Source: Streptococcus macacae NCTC 11558 (GTDB lineage: Bacteria; Bacillota; Bacilli; Lactobacillales; Streptococcaceae). From it: 64,000 nt of DNA. Below are positions 1 to 9,337 of this stretch, piece by piece. Below the pieces are notes generated by a model. The model worked only from the letters and a program-made list of their open reading frames with translations. It was not told where the DNA came from and did not search any database. The position numbers and the translations under genes were made by a program. Numbering within the stretch: the stretch's first letter is position 1; each line of letters begins with the position of its first letter. The stretch lies in contig NZ_AEUW02000001.1 of the NCBI RefSeq assembly GCF_000187995.2, positions 1,426,001 to 1,490,000 on the forward strand, given 5' to 3'.

Positions 1-1649
1 ATTTGAAGCAGCCGGTTCGCTCCATTCGAAATAGTCGCTTGGGCTATGCCAACAGTACAGATATACAAGTTCCTTTTGATAATCTCCAAAACTATGTTTC
101 AAAGATTGAGAGCTATGTTCAAAACGGTCAGCTATCTGCAGAAAAAGAATTTTATTCCTCTGTCCGCCTGCGCGGCAGCAAACACAACCGCGACTATCTT
201 ACAAAAGGAATTACATATTTAGAATTCCGCTGTTTTGACCTCAATCCCTTTACCAATCTCGCCATCACGCAGGATACTTTGGATACTGTCCACCTCTTTG
301 CCTTAGCTATGCTGTGGCTTGATGCACCTAAAGACAGCCAGCAGACTATTGAAGAAGCACAGGCACTTAATGAAAAAGTGGCTTTAAGCCATCCTTTGGA
401 AAAATTACCCCAAAAAGCACCTTACTCTCTTATCCTTGAAGCAATGGCAGAATTAATTGAACACTTTAAACTGCCCCTTTACTATAAAAAGCTTTTATCT
501 CAAATTAAGGAGCAAATCAAAGATCCTTCTTTAACCATTGGGGGACGCTTGTACCAAAAGATCCAGCAGTCTTCCTTAGAAGTATTCGGACAGCAAAAAG
601 GTCAAAAATATCAGGACTATGCCTGGCAGGCCTACTACGCTTTAAAAGGATATGAAAACATGGAGCTCTCTACTCAAATGCTGCTGTTTGACGTGATTCA
701 AAAGGGCGTTCATTTTGAGCTTTTAGACGAAAATGATCAGTTTCTCAAACTATGGCATAAAAACCATATTGAATATGTCAAAAATGGCAATATGACATCC
801 AAAGATAATTATGTCATTCCGCTAGCCATGGCTAACAAGGTTGTTACTAAGAAAATCCTTAAAGAAGCTGGTTTCTCTGTCCCAGAAGGAGCTGAACTTG
901 ACAATAAGGATGATGCCCTGCGCTATTATGCTCAGATCAAAAATAAAGCTATTGTTGTCAAACCTAAATCCACTAACTTTGGTCTTGGCATCTCCATCTT
1001 TAAAGAACCAAGCGATCCAGAATCCTATGCAAAGGCCTTAGATATCGCATTTTCTGAAGATAGCTCTATTTTAGTGGAAGAATATATTGCTGGTACCGAA
1101 TACCGCTTCTTTATTTTAGATGGTAAATGCGAAGCGGTTTTGCTTCGAATTGCGGCAAACGTTGTCGGTGATGGACAAACAAGTATTCGCGAGCTGATTG
1201 CAGAAAAAAATCAGAATCCTCTGCGCGGCCGAAACCACCGCTCTCCCCTTGAAATCATTAATCTAGGAAATATCGAATTGCTGATGCTTAGCCAGCAAGG
1301 TTATAGTCCAGATGATATCCTGCCTAAGGGTGTTAGAGTCAATCTGCGGGAAAATTCCAATATCTCTACTGGCGGAGACTCTATTGATTTCACTGAAAAG
1401 ATGCCAGCTTCCTATAAAAAATTAGCCGCTAAGATGGCAAGAGCTATGGGAGCCTGGGCTTGCGGTGTTGATTTGATTATTCCAGATACCAATGTAAAAG
1501 CCAGCCAAGAAAATCCTAACTATACCTGCATTGAGCTTAATTTTAATCCTTCTATGTATATGCACACCTATTGCCATGAAGGTCCCGGACAGATTATTAC
1601 TGGAAAAATTCTGAAAAAACTCTTTCCAGAACTAAATATACACTTTTAA
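1..1649 (+). CDS. gshAB: Bifunctional glutathione synthetase GshAB, C-terminal part (5' truncated by window)
   Basis: This is the cytoplasmic fused enzyme that makes glutathione in streptococci: a glutamate-cysteine ligase domain followed by an ATP-grasp glutathione synthetase domain. The frame is open to the left edge, so about 200 residues of a usual ~750 are missing; the TTG at position 3 is not a credible start. The visible N-terminal part carries the ligase segment YLEFRCFDLNPF (about residue 73). The ATP-grasp part begins near residue 290, with VKPKSTNFGLGISIF, the ILVEEYIAGTEYRFF strand and a C-terminal ELNFNPSMYMHTYCHEG metal/ATP site. A strong hairpin terminator follows directly. The identification rests on motif order and is secure. 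Confidence 0.93.
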   Translation, partial: LKQPVRSIRNSRLGYANSTDIQVPFDNLQNYVSKIESYVQNGQLSAEKEFYSSVRLRGSKHNRDYLTKGITYLEFRCFDLNPFTNLAITQDTLDTVHLFALAMLWLDAPKDSQQTIEEAQALNEKVALSHPLEKLPQKAPYSLILEAMAELIEHFKLPLYYKKLLSQIKEQIKDPSLTIGGRLYQKIQQSSLEVFGQQKGQKYQDYAWQAYYALKGYENMELSTQMLLFDVIQKGVHFELLDENDQFLKLWHKNHIEYVKNGNMTSKDNYVIPLAMANKVVTKKILKEAGFSVPEGAELDNKDDALRYYAQIKNKAIVVKPKSTNFGLGISIFKEPSDPESYAKALDIAFSEDSSILVEEYIAGTEYRFFILDGKCEAVLLRIAANVVGDGQTSIRELIAEKNQNPLRGRNHRSPLEIINLGNIELLMLSQQGYSPDDILPKGVRVNLRENSNISTGGDSIDFTEKMPASYKKLAAKMARAMGAWACGVDLIIPDTNVKASQENPNYTCIELNFNPSMYMHTYCHEGPGQIITGKILKKLFPELNIHF

Positions 1650-1658
1650 AAAAGAAAT

Positions 1659-1692
1659 AAAAGCAGCCGGAATGAGCTCTAGCTGCTTTTTA
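1659..1692 (+). terminator. Rho-independent terminator of gshAB
   Basis: Inverted repeat AAAGCAGC / GCTGCTTT closes a 14-base loop and is followed by a T run, ten bases after the gshAB stop. The remaining bases up to the peptide promoter at 1820 are AT-rich, and I see no further gene there. Confidence 0.85.
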
Positions 1693-1819
1693 TTTCCTAT
1701 ATTTTTTTGGTTAACCCCAGTATATCAGAAAGCTAGGCATTTTATGTTGCATCTCATTTTACAAGACGAGTTTTCATCTCTATTTTTTGATATCAGAATA
1801 AAATGATACAAGCAGCTTA

Positions 1820-1887
1820 TTTGCAAATATCAAAATTAATTTTCATATTTACGAATTTTTAAAAACTGTAAATTGAAATGGTAAGAT
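1820..1887 (+). promoter_or_regulatory. Regulated promoter of the bacteriocin-like gene (shared 17-mer, copy P1)
   Basis: The 17-mer TTTTCATATTTACGAAT (1840-1856) lies exactly 25 bases upstream of a -10 like TAAGAT (1882-1887); no good -35 box is visible. A reverse-oriented half, TTTGCAAATATCAAAAT (1820-1836), makes an inverted pair with it. The same motif and the same 25-base gap recur at 33774, 34904 and 35569, around the Rgg island, which suggests one activator. The link is inferred from sequence only. Confidence 0.65.
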
Positions 1888-1959
1888 AATAGTGTAAAAT
1901 ATTTTACTTATCGGTTGGCCAAGCAAACAAAAATACTAAAAAAGAAAAAGGAGTTTGTT

Positions 1960-2124
1960 ATGAATACAATGACAATTGAAAAGTTTGAAGTAATGAATGC
2001 TCAAGAGCTTGCCGCTGTTGAAGGTGGTATTGTAATTACTGGAACAGCGGTTGCTTTGGGTGTCGGTATTGCTGCTGGCAGCTTTGCTATTGGGTATACT
2101 ATTGGCCAGTCTCTTAAAAGATAA
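1960..2124 (+). CDS. Double-glycine leader bacteriocin-like peptide
   Basis: A 54-residue precursor with a 23-residue leader that ends in the classic double-glycine site (residues 12-23: VMNAQELAAVEGG region) for cleavage and export by a ComA/NlmT-type ABC peptidase transporter. The predicted mature peptide is 31 residues, hydrophobic, and has several GxxxG-type spacings (GVGIAAGSFAIGYTIG), as in class II peptides. I chose the ATG at 1960 because AAAAGGAG sits six bases upstream; an in-frame TTG at 1915 would add a lysine-rich stretch and spoil the leader. No transporter or second peptide lies nearby, so it would use machinery encoded elsewhere. Antimicrobial activity is inferred from family features. 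Confidence 0.8.
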   Translation: MNTMTIEKFEVMNAQELAAVEGGIVITGTAVALGVGIAAGSFAIGYTIGQSLKR

Positions 2125-2153
2125 AAAGAGATAAAATATCTAGGAGGTTCCAG

Positions 2154-2348
2154 ATGAAAAAAACAAAGACGATTATTTCTGGAAAGACAGTTTTACGTTT
2201 AGTGGCTCTCTTTTATTTCATATTTTTCATCGGCTTTATCATGGAAAGAATACTAAGCCATCGCGAAATACCGCTTAATATTATACTTTTGCTTTTAGGA
2301 ACCAGCCCTTTATTAGTCCTCTTAATAATATCTAATAGAGGGAAATGA
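2154..2348 (+). CDS. Small two-TM protein, possible bacteriocin immunity
   Basis: A 64-residue protein with two strong hydrophobic segments (about residues 14-33 and 41-59), separated by a short charged loop, and a basic N-terminus. It starts 29 bases after the bacteriocin-like gene, with a good AGGAGG ribosome site, so the two are probably co-transcribed. Small membrane proteins in this position commonly confer self-immunity to class II bacteriocins, but I recognise no named family here. The assignment rests on position and topology only. Confidence 0.6.
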   Translation: MKKTKTIISGKTVLRLVALFYFIFFIGFIMERILSHREIPLNIILLLLGTSPLLVLLIISNRGK

Positions 2349-2402
2349 TAAAGGCCTCTTCTGTAGTAAAAAAGGAGCAGGAGGCAAATTTATTTATATG
2401 GA

Positions 2403-2578
2403 GGGAATGGGACCGAAAACCAATCATTCGAAGAATTTGATTTTTCAGCAAGTCTTAATTTCTAGTTGCTGACCTAAAACAAACAGTCCACAGGACTGTT
2501 TTGACTTTCACCTCCGCACAGTTGGTTGGATAGCAAGGGAAAGGTTATCCAACCAACCACTGCGTCTTGCAAGTAAAA
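2403..2578 (+). repeat. Intergenic repeat, copy 1 (interrupted)
   Basis: Shares the blocks CATTCGAAGAATTTGATTTTTC, CTCCGCACAGTTGGTT and CCAACCAACCACTGCGTCTTGC (each split here by a few bases) with copies at 27861-27990 (reverse) and 38998-39126. In this copy about 65 bases, including a small hairpin around CAGTCC/GGACTG, replace the short segment found in the other copies. The element is non-coding and can fold on itself. Confidence 0.75.
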
Positions 2579-2586
2579 TGACAAAA

Positions 2587-2614
2587 AACAAGGGTACCAA
2601 AACCCTTGTTTTTT
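2587..2614. terminator. Bidirectional terminator between peptide locus and agu operon
   Basis: AACAAGGGT, a six-base loop, ACCCTTGTT, and a T run on both strands. It can end the peptide transcript on the plus strand and the aguBDAC transcript on the minus strand. Confidence 0.85.
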
Positions 2615-2726
2615 GCAATATAGAGATAACCTTTAATAAATTATTATTGTCTAGAAATATTTATTTAGAAAGGCTAGCTTCCCAAGCACTTCATTAAAGC
2701 AAAGTATACAATAAAAAAATTTTATC

Positions 2727-3677
2727 TTAATCAATCATGATCTGTGTTCCCCCCTTCTCTGAAATAACTTTTCCGACATTTTCTAAAGAAGTGATAATAG
2801 CTTTTCCTTTGGGATAGGCCTCAACAAAGGCAAGCGCCGCCTCTACTTTTGGCAGCATACTGCCTGCTGCAAATTGCTGCTGATCTATCCATGTTTTTAG
2901 CTGGCTCGCCCTTATCTTTTCTAATTTTTCCTGATTTGGTTTGCCATAATGAATATAAACATGATCAACACCCGTTAAAATAATCAACAAATCAGCCTCA
3001 ATCTTTTCAGCTAATAATTGACTGACAAAATCTTTGTCAATGACGGCTTCTACACCTACTAAATCTTTTGTTTTAGGATCTTCAATTACCGGAATCCCTC
3101 CGCCGCCAGCTGTAATAACCACAGTCCCTGCTTCCATTAAAGATTTAATAGCTTCTATTTCCTGAATAGCAATCGGTTTAGGAGAAGCAACGACTTTTCG
3201 CCAGCCTCTGCCTGCATCCAACTTATAAACCGCACCAGTCATCTTTCCCTGCAAATAAGCTTCTTCTTCACTCAGAAAAGGGCCAATAGGCTTACTAGGA
3301 TTTTTGAAGGCTGGATCGTTAGCAGACACCAGTACCTCTGTCACTACAGATACAACTTCCTTATCAATGGATTGCTTTCTCAGCTCATTAATTAGAGCAT
3401 TTTGCAGCCAATAACTAATTGACCCTTCTGTCATAGCCACTAAAGTATCTAAGGGAAGTGCTGGGTTTTCATAAGAATCAGCAGCTGTTTGCTGTAATAA
3501 TAAATTTCCTACTTGCGGGCCATTTCCATGAGTGATGATTAAATCATCTCCCTTTTTTATGAACTGAACTAAATACTTAGCAGTCTGAGCCAATGCTTCC
3601 TGCTGTGCTTTTGCAGAAGCATCTCTTGATAAAATTGCATTTCCTCCCAATGCAATGACAATTTTTCTTTTTGCCAT
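2727..3677 (-). CDS. aguC: Carbamate kinase of the agmatine deiminase pathway
   Basis: Converts carbamoyl phosphate and ADP to ATP and carbamate, the energy-yielding last step of agmatine catabolism in the cytoplasm. The 316-residue length is normal for the family. The N-terminus reads [13 protein letters not shown], followed by [13 protein letters not shown] and AGGGGIPVI, the standard amino-acid-kinase fold motifs. It is the last gene of the aguB-aguD-aguA-aguC order, 36 bases after aguA, and that context separates it from an arginine-pathway arcC. Its own ribosome site (GGAG) is visible. The identification is secure. Confidence 0.95.
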   Translation of the reverse strand: MAKRKIVIALGGNAILSRDASAKAQQEALAQTAKYLVQFIKKGDDLIITHGNGPQVGNLLLQQTAADSYENPALPLDTLVAMTEGSISYWLQNALINELRKQSIDKEVVSVVTEVLVSANDPAFKNPSKPIGPFLSEEEAYLQGKMTGAVYKLDAGRGWRKVVASPKPIAIQEIEAIKSLMEAGTVVITAGGGGIPVIEDPKTKDLVGVEAVIDKDFVSQLLAEKIEADLLIILTGVDHVYIHYGKPNQEKLEKIRASQLKTWIDQQQFAAGSMLPKVEAALAFVEAYPKGKAIITSLENVGKVISEKGGTQIMID

Positions 3678-3713
3678 ATATTTTCTCCGCTTTCACTGAT
3701 TTATTTCATTCTT

Positions 3714-4823
3714 TTAAGTCGCAGGTTCCTGTTGGGTAATACAATGAATGTTACCGCCGCCGTAAGCAATTTCTTCTGTTCTCACGCCAATAATTTTTCT
3801 ATCTGGAAACATTGCTTTTACTTGCTGCACAGCCAGTTGATCGTTTTCATCTCCATACTGAGGCAAAATGATACCGCCATTAACAATTAGAAAATTCAAG
3901 TAAGAAGCGATAGCTATTTCGCCTTCTTCACGCGGAATACTGCTCTCACCATAATCAATGGTATCCGCAGCTTTCAAATAGCACGGCTTTTTAGTGACAC
4001 ACATCTTATGAACCTTTAAATGACGTCCCTTAGCATCTGTCTGTTCAGATAAAAAGTTATAGGCTGCCTTGGCTTCTTTGTAAAAGGGGTGATTTTTATC
4101 ATCTGTATAAATGCAAGCCACTTCTCCCGGTTGGATAAAGCAGGCAACATCATCAATATGACCGTTTGTTTCATAAGGATCAATACCATCTTTAATCCAA
4201 AGAATCTTTTCGGCATTCAAATAATCTTTCAGTTTATTTTCAATATCTCCTTTAGACATATGAGGATTGCGGCTAGGATGCAGGAGACACATTTCCGTTA
4301 CCAAAACAGTCCCTTCCCCATCTACATGAATGGAACCGCCTTCTAAGACAAAATCTTTCGTCTTATAAGAATCCACACCTTCTATTTCACAAACTTTACG
4401 AGCAACTAAAGCATCTTGATCCCAAGGAAAATAAAGGCCGTCAACTAGACCTCCCCAAGCATTGAATTCCCAATCAACTGCTCGTAAACCTCCTTTATCA
4501 TTAACTAGAAAAGTTGGCCCACAGTCACGAATCCAAGAATCATCATTAGTCATTTCAATAACTCGAATATTATCTCTCCCTAATTCCGATACACGTGCCC
4601 AAGCATTTTCATACTGCTGCGGTGGAACACAAAGAGAAACTGGCTCAAATTCACTAATGGCCTTAACCACCTCTATAAAGGCTTTTTGAGCAGGTTTTGC
4701 CCCTAGCCTCCAATTATCATTGCGCCAAGGCCAAAGCATCCAAATTTGTTTTTGCCTCTCAAATTCACCCGGCATTCTATAGCCATCTTGTTTAGGTCTA
4801 GTATTTATGATACGTTTTGCCAT
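3714..4823 (-). CDS. aguA: Agmatine deiminase
   Basis: Hydrolyses agmatine to N-carbamoylputrescine and ammonia, the acid-consuming step of the agmatine deiminase system. The 369-residue protein shows the guanidine-modifying family signatures: NDDSWIRDCGPTF, FVLEGGSIHVDGEGT, ETNGHIDD and the C-terminal catalytic cysteine (Cys361) in GGGNIHC. It follows aguD by nine bases in the operon. Nothing is missing from the active site as far as can be read. The identification is secure. Confidence 0.96.
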   Translation of the reverse strand: MAKRIINTRPKQDGYRMPGEFERQKQIWMLWPWRNDNWRLGAKPAQKAFIEVVKAISEFEPVSLCVPPQQYENAWARVSELGRDNIRVIEMTNDDSWIRDCGPTFLVNDKGGLRAVDWEFNAWGGLVDGLYFPWDQDALVARKVCEIEGVDSYKTKDFVLEGGSIHVDGEGTVLVTEMCLLHPSRNPHMSKGDIENKLKDYLNAEKILWIKDGIDPYETNGHIDDVACFIQPGEVACIYTDDKNHPFYKEAKAAYNFLSEQTDAKGRHLKVHKMCVTKKPCYLKAADTIDYGESSIPREEGEIAIASYLNFLIVNGGIILPQYGDENDQLAVQQVKAMFPDRKIIGVRTEEIAYGGGNIHCITQQEPAT

Positions 4824-4832
4824 TTTCTTACC

Positions 4833-6191
4833 TCATTTCTTTATTTTTTTAATCACTATAATAAGCTCGCCTATTCCTATGCAAATGACAGAGCCAAACG
4901 TTATCGGTAATTTTGAAGCTAAAGTCTTAGGATCAAATGCCAGTGGTAAAGCTGTAAAAATCAAAGAAATGACAATTAGAATCATTGGAGAAATGACAAG
5001 TAATCTCAAGAAGGCTTTATTACCGCTCACTCTAAAGGGACGCGGTGCATCAGGATCTATTTTCCTTAATTTAAAGAAAGCTGGAAATACAGGGACATAA
5101 GATAATAAGAACATAACTAAATTTAAGGAAAAGAAGGCCCAAAACAAATCCTGATTGGGTAAAAAAGGCGCCATAACAATCACAATGCTGGCAACAAAGC
5201 CATTGGCAAGAGCAGCACCAATTGGCATGTCTCTCTTATGACTTCTTTTAGCAAAAAATTGAGGCAGATCCCCTTTTCCTGCAGCATAAGAAGCAGTATT
5301 ATTGACACCAAGAGACCAAGAAATCATATTTCCAAACAAGGTTAGCAAAAACAGAAAAGCCATAGCCATAATAAACCAACCGCCGCTTGAGCCGGTCAAT
5401 AATTTAAAACTATCCATCATACCACTGCTGGTTGAAATTTTATCTGTTGGAATAGAAACTCCAATACCAAAAGCTGAAAAAATATAGATAGCGGCAATAA
5501 CAAGACCAGCGACAATAATGGACTGAGGTATTTGTTTTTTAGGATTTTCCATATCCCCCGCAAAAGTACATATAACTTCAAAGCCTAGCAAATTAAAAAT
5601 AATAACTGAAATATAAGATAAACTATTCAGATTAAAGGAGGGCAGAAGTGATTTTAAGGTCATTTCATTCGCCATACCCTTGGTAAAAGCTACATAAAGA
5701 CCCAGACTGCCTACAAGCAAAGCTAACAGCATTTTGATAACAGCTGCGCCATTTAAAATCCATATGCTGTCACTGACTGGATAAAAACTAATCCAAACAA
5801 TTAACCAAATAAAAATCAGCTCAACAACAATAGCTTCAAATGTTGAAAAAGAATAGCCCGTAACCGTTGTTAATAAACCCGGTGTCATAACGGCCAAAGA
5901 AGCTAGCCAGAGCGGAAAATTAATCCAATAATACCAAGCTACCCGAGCCCCCCATTTATGTCCAAAGGCCTTGGTTACCCAATCATAGATACCTCCGTCA
6001 CCAATATAAGCCGTTCCTAATTCAGATGAAATAAGTCCATAAGGCAAAAGAAAGGCAATTAATAAAAAGAGCCACCAAAAAAATTGCGAATTGCCAATAG
6101 CTGCAACTGGAGCTGCTGCCTCAGCTACAAAAACAACACAAATGACAGAAAGTACCGCGCTAAATAAATTAAATTTTTTCTTTCCTTCCAT
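4833..6191 (-). CDS. aguD: Agmatine/putrescine antiporter
   Basis: A 452-residue APC-superfamily permease with about twelve hydrophobic segments, placed between the carbamoyltransferase and deiminase genes. In this operon type the protein exchanges external agmatine for internal putrescine. The N-terminal region has the APC-like run AAAPVAAIGNSQFFWW and the first periplasmic-side GLISSELGTAYIGDGGIYDW motif. The ribosome site GGAAGG precedes the ATG. Substrate assignment comes from operon context rather than from residues I can read. Confidence 0.93.
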   Translation of the reverse strand: MEGKKKFNLFSAVLSVICVVFVAEAAAPVAAIGNSQFFWWLFLLIAFLLPYGLISSELGTAYIGDGGIYDWVTKAFGHKWGARVAWYYWINFPLWLASLAVMTPGLLTTVTGYSFSTFEAIVVELIFIWLIVWISFYPVSDSIWILNGAAVIKMLLALLVGSLGLYVAFTKGMANEMTLKSLLPSFNLNSLSYISVIIFNLLGFEVICTFAGDMENPKKQIPQSIIVAGLVIAAIYIFSAFGIGVSIPTDKISTSSGMMDSFKLLTGSSGGWFIMAMAFLFLLTLFGNMISWSLGVNNTASYAAGKGDLPQFFAKRSHKRDMPIGAALANGFVASIVIVMAPFLPNQDLFWAFFSLNLVMFLLSYVPVFPAFFKLRKIDPDAPRPFRVSGNKAFLRLLVISPMILIVISLIFTALPLAFDPKTLASKLPITFGSVICIGIGELIIVIKKIKK

Positions 6192-6261
6192 AGGTATCTT
6201 CCTTTCTTTTAAATAGGGAAGTCAAAAAGAGACTTCTCATCAGCTTCCCACTATCAATTAC

Positions 6262-7281
6262 CTACTCTGGCTTCAAAAATGCTTGTAATTCTTCCTTAGC
6301 CACTTCCTGTTTCACCAAATCATAAGGATTCTTTTCCCTATAATCTCTCAGAAGATAAACGAGCAGTCCTCTAATAGAAGTCAAACGATTTTCTGCTTCG
6401 TCAAAACAAATAGAATTAGGGCCATCTATCACCTCATCTGTCACTTCTTCACCACGTGTTGCTGGCAAACAATGCATAAATTTACAGTTAACACCGGCTC
6501 TAGCCATCATTTGGCCATTAACCTGATATTTAGGAAAGAAAATTTGCAGCCGTTTCTCTTCAGACAATTCCGCTTCATACAGTCCATACCAAACATCCGT
6601 ATAAAGGAAATCTGCCCCTTCAATCGCATCTTCATGATCTGTAACGGTGTATTTCCCACCGGATACTTCACAAATTCGATCCAGTTTTTCTTTGTGCATC
6701 TCATTTAATTGGAAACCTTTTGGTCCAAAATGAACAAATTCCATTCCCATTTTTGTTGTTATTAGGGCAAGAGAGAAACAAACCTGTGTGGCGTCACCAA
6801 CAAAGACGACCTTGCAGTCTTCTAATCTTTTGCCAATCGGCAGATGCTCTATCATGGTACATAGATCACCGAGTTCTTGAGTCGGATGGTTATAATCAGA
6901 CATCCCATTGATAACGGGGACGAAAGCACATCTAGCTAAATCTACTGCACTTTGATGACGCTCAACACGTGCCATCAAAATATCATCTAATCTAGAAAGA
7001 ACAGTTGCAGTGTCTTCAATGGTTTCATGGCCACCAAGCTGAATTTGGCCCGGTGCTAAATATTGGGCATGGCCGCCAAGCTGGCTCATAGCCGTCTCAA
7101 AAGAAACTCGCGTCCGTGTTGAAGACTGCTGGAAAATCATTCCTAAACTCTTATTTTTTAACAAAGGTGGGTAGTAGCCATTTTTGACACAAGCCTTAAT
7201 TTTCAAGGATAAATCTGCCATTTTCAGCAGTTCCTCTTTAGAAAAATCCTCTGTCGTAATATAATCTGTCTTATTCATCAT
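6262..7281 (-). CDS. aguB: Putrescine carbamoyltransferase
   Basis: Phosphorolyses N-carbamoylputrescine to putrescine and carbamoyl phosphate. The 339-residue protein belongs to the aspartate/ornithine carbamoyltransferase fold: [13 protein letters not shown] binds carbamoyl phosphate, HPTQELGD is present, and HCLPATRG is the C-terminal catalytic segment. It is the first gene of the agu operon. Two adjacent ATGs follow a GAGGAGG site; either could be used. The leader carries GGTTTAG repeats that may bind AguR. An ornithine enzyme is the main alternative, excluded by context. Confidence 0.95.
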   Translation of the reverse strand: MMNKTDYITTEDFSKEELLKMADLSLKIKACVKNGYYPPLLKNKSLGMIFQQSSTRTRVSFETAMSQLGGHAQYLAPGQIQLGGHETIEDTATVLSRLDDILMARVERHQSAVDLARCAFVPVINGMSDYNHPTQELGDLCTMIEHLPIGKRLEDCKVVFVGDATQVCFSLALITTKMGMEFVHFGPKGFQLNEMHKEKLDRICEVSGGKYTVTDHEDAIEGADFLYTDVWYGLYEAELSEEKRLQIFFPKYQVNGQMMARAGVNCKFMHCLPATRGEEVTDEVIDGPNSICFDEAENRLTSIRGLLVYLLRDYREKNPYDLVKQEVAKEELQAFLKPE

Positions 7282-7366
7282 AGAATCCTCCTCTTTTTTT
7301 CAGTCTTATCATAATGTTTTAATCATTAGTTTACAATAAACTTTAAGCTATAAATCATAATCAAAA

Positions 7367-7426
7367 GGTTTAGCTGTCTAAACCCTCTGAAATAAGTTCT
7401 TTTAAAAAAATAAACTCAAGGTTTAG
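7367..7426. promoter_or_regulatory. Candidate AguR operators between aguB and aguR
   Basis: GGTTTAG-CTGT-CTAAACC is a perfect 7-bp inverted repeat at 7367-7384. A second GGTTTAG at 7420-7426 forms a shorter dyad with TAAAC just before it, 53 bases (about five helical turns) downstream of the first. Spaced inverted repeats in a divergent LuxR-regulated promoter region fit regulator binding. Assignment to AguR is inferred from position. Confidence 0.55.
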
Positions 7427-7516
7427 GTCTTTTTAACAAATGCAATAAAATAAAAGTTTATTTGAATGATATAATTATGATAAGCATTAAAGAGAAACTC
7501 AAAGGAGGGTTCTTCC

Positions 7517-8461
7517 ATGAAAACTGAACTCATCTATATTTATAATCTATTGTTAATGATGCTTTATGCTGTTACACTGGCTTTTTCAGTAAGTTTTTTT
7601 ATAAGAGAAAAAAATAAAAAAAGGAAATCACTTTACTTAATCATTTCCCTTTATCTACTCTTTTTTATCTTAGATAATTCTATTATTTCAATGACTGAAA
7701 TTATCTCAAGTTTTGGAGCCGACTATAACACATCTTTTCAGGGAACTTCTTTCATTAAAACAACTATTTTTCTCGTTAACAATTTCTGTCAGTTATGGAT
7801 TATTCACTATTTAAGTAAAAGAAAAATGCCTTGGTGGGAATATCTGATCCTGCTAGCTATTTTCCTCTTTATGCTCTTCCCCTCTTCGCCAAATACAGCC
7901 ACCAAAGTATACCTCTACTATTTACCCAATCAATTACTATTATTTTATACAGGTCTAATAGCTTTTTTGAGTAGTAAAAAGAACCATTTAAACAATTTAA
8001 GCAAAAAATACTTAAAATGGATTGCTCTCTTAGCGATAATTGCTAGCATTGTTATTCTCATTGAAGACACTTTTGTCATTTTCACTATTGATCAATACCG
8101 TATTTTCAATGTAAAAATTATGAATAGAAATATTTCAGAAGATCTCTTTTCTATCACTGTTTGTTTACTCCTACTTTATTATTTCTTAAAAGATTATCCT
8201 CTCTTTGAAAAAAGAGTCCAAACTTTACTCCCTAAAAATGCTAACCAAGCCTTCTTTGACTACTACCGCCTAACCGAACGAGAGCAAGATATTTGCCGGC
8301 TCTTACTGGAACATAAACAAAATCAAGAAATCGCTAAAGAACTCTATCTGTCTATTGGCACAGTCAAAACTCATATTCATAATATCTATATCAAAATGGC
8401 CATCAATAAGAGAGAGCAGCTCTTCTCTCTATACAAAGAGTTTCTTGCAAATGACACTTAA
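7517..8461 (+). CDS. aguR: Membrane-bound LuxR-type activator of the agu operon
   Basis: A 314-residue protein with about seven hydrophobic segments in residues 1-225 and a C-terminal LuxR-type helix-turn-helix (YRLTEREQDICRLLLEH... IGTVKTHIHNIYIKM). It is transcribed divergently from aguB. In S. mutans the protein in this position is the transmembrane activator that responds to agmatine and low pH. AAGGAGGG precedes the ATG by seven bases, and a TATAAT lies at 7470-7475. Topology, HTH and location agree, so confidence is high. Confidence 0.92.
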   Translation: MKTELIYIYNLLLMMLYAVTLAFSVSFFIREKNKKRKSLYLIISLYLLFFILDNSIISMTEIISSFGADYNTSFQGTSFIKTTIFLVNNFCQLWIIHYLSKRKMPWWEYLILLAIFLFMLFPSSPNTATKVYLYYLPNQLLLFYTGLIAFLSSKKNHLNNLSKKYLKWIALLAIIASIVILIEDTFVIFTIDQYRIFNVKIMNRNISEDLFSITVCLLLLYYFLKDYPLFEKRVQTLLPKNANQAFFDYYRLTEREQDICRLLLEHKQNQEIAKELYLSIGTVKTHIHNIYIKMAINKREQLFSLYKEFLANDT

Positions 8462-8502
8462 ATGACTTACTCGATTTTTTAAATAGCAAACTTTGAATCA
8501 TA

Positions 8503-8542
8503 AAAGAGAGTGGGACAGATAAATTTGTCTCACTCTCTTTGG
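8503..8542. terminator. Bidirectional terminator between aguR and the nitroreductase gene
   Basis: AAAGAGAGTGGGACA pairs with TGTCTCACTCTCTTT across a short loop. Both flanking genes converge on it. The stem core resembles the AGTGGGACAG arm of the longer intergenic repeats in this window. Confidence 0.85.
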
Positions 8543-8583
8543 TTTATCTTATTAATCAAATAACTCATTTTTATTTTCAGCAA

Positions 8584-9186
8584 TTAGCCGCCAAAAACTT
8601 TAAAACGTTCTTGGTCTGCCATAAATTCCTTTTCGCCTGCTGGTGCTTCAATAGAACCAAAAGGTGCTTGTGTGCGAAGTTTCCAATTAGCTGGGATATC
8701 ATATTTTTCAGCAAGCTTTGCATCAACCAATGGATTATAGTGCTGTACATTCATGCCAATATGCTGCTCTGCTAGGGCTAACCAAGTAGCATAAAGAGCA
8801 ATGCCATGGGCCTGTTCAGACCAAGGCTGAAAATTATCTGCATAAAGCGGGAAACTTTCTTCTAAATTCTGAATCACATCTTGATCCTCAAAAAAGAGAA
8901 TCGTCCCCACTCCGGCAGCAAAGCCCGCTAGCTTAGCCTTTGTTCCTTCAAAAGCTTCTTTTGGTGTGACCTTCTCTAATTCACTATAGGCAATTTTATT
9001 CCAAAAATCAACAGAATCCTGCCCAAAAAGAATGACAGCACGGCTGCTTTGTGAGTTAAAAGCTGACGGTGCTTGCTTAATGGCATTTTGAATAAGCTCA
9101 GTTAGCTCAGTTTTCGATAAATCAACTTTTTTGCCTAAAGCATAAATGCTGCGGCGTTGTTTTTGTAAATCTAAAAAATTTGACAT
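8584..9186 (-). CDS. Nitroreductase-family flavoprotein
   Basis: A 200-residue cytoplasmic FMN oxidoreductase of the NfsA/YdgI-like nitroreductase family. The N-terminus has RRSIYALGKK and KQAPSAFNSQSSRAVILFG, the FMN phosphate-binding pattern of the family, and the C-terminal half has the oxidoreductase-like QAHGIALYATWLALAE stretch. The ATG at 9186 is preferred to an in-frame ATG at 9198, because the GGAGG ribosome site lies between them. Its position beside aguR matches what I recall of S. mutans. The natural substrate cannot be read from sequence. Confidence 0.88.
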   Translation of the reverse strand: MSNFLDLQKQRRSIYALGKKVDLSKTELTELIQNAIKQAPSAFNSQSSRAVILFGQDSVDFWNKIAYSELEKVTPKEAFEGTKAKLAGFAAGVGTILFFEDQDVIQNLEESFPLYADNFQPWSEQAHGIALYATWLALAEQHIGMNVQHYNPLVDAKLAEKYDIPANWKLRTQAPFGSIEAPAGEKEFMADQERFKVFGG

Positions 9187-9337
9187 AATAGCCTCCATTT
9201 ATAATTGTGATATCATTATACAATTATTACTAATTAGTAGCAAATAGTTTGCTTATTATTTTTTAAAAAGCAAAAAATCTATAATCGCAGAGTTCTACAA
9301 ATACTGCTTCCTTCTGATTTATGTTAAAATAAAAAGT

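Noticed and set aside
1915..1959. In-frame TTG start adding 15 residues to the bacteriocin-like peptide
   Set aside because: It has no ribosome site, gives a lysine-rich extension unlike any double-glycine leader, and the ATG at 1960 has AAAAGGAG at ideal spacing.
4089..4346. Plus-strand frames inside aguA, aguB, clpC, treB and other genes
   Set aside because: They are antisense shadows of well-identified genes without ribosome sites or protein-like composition.
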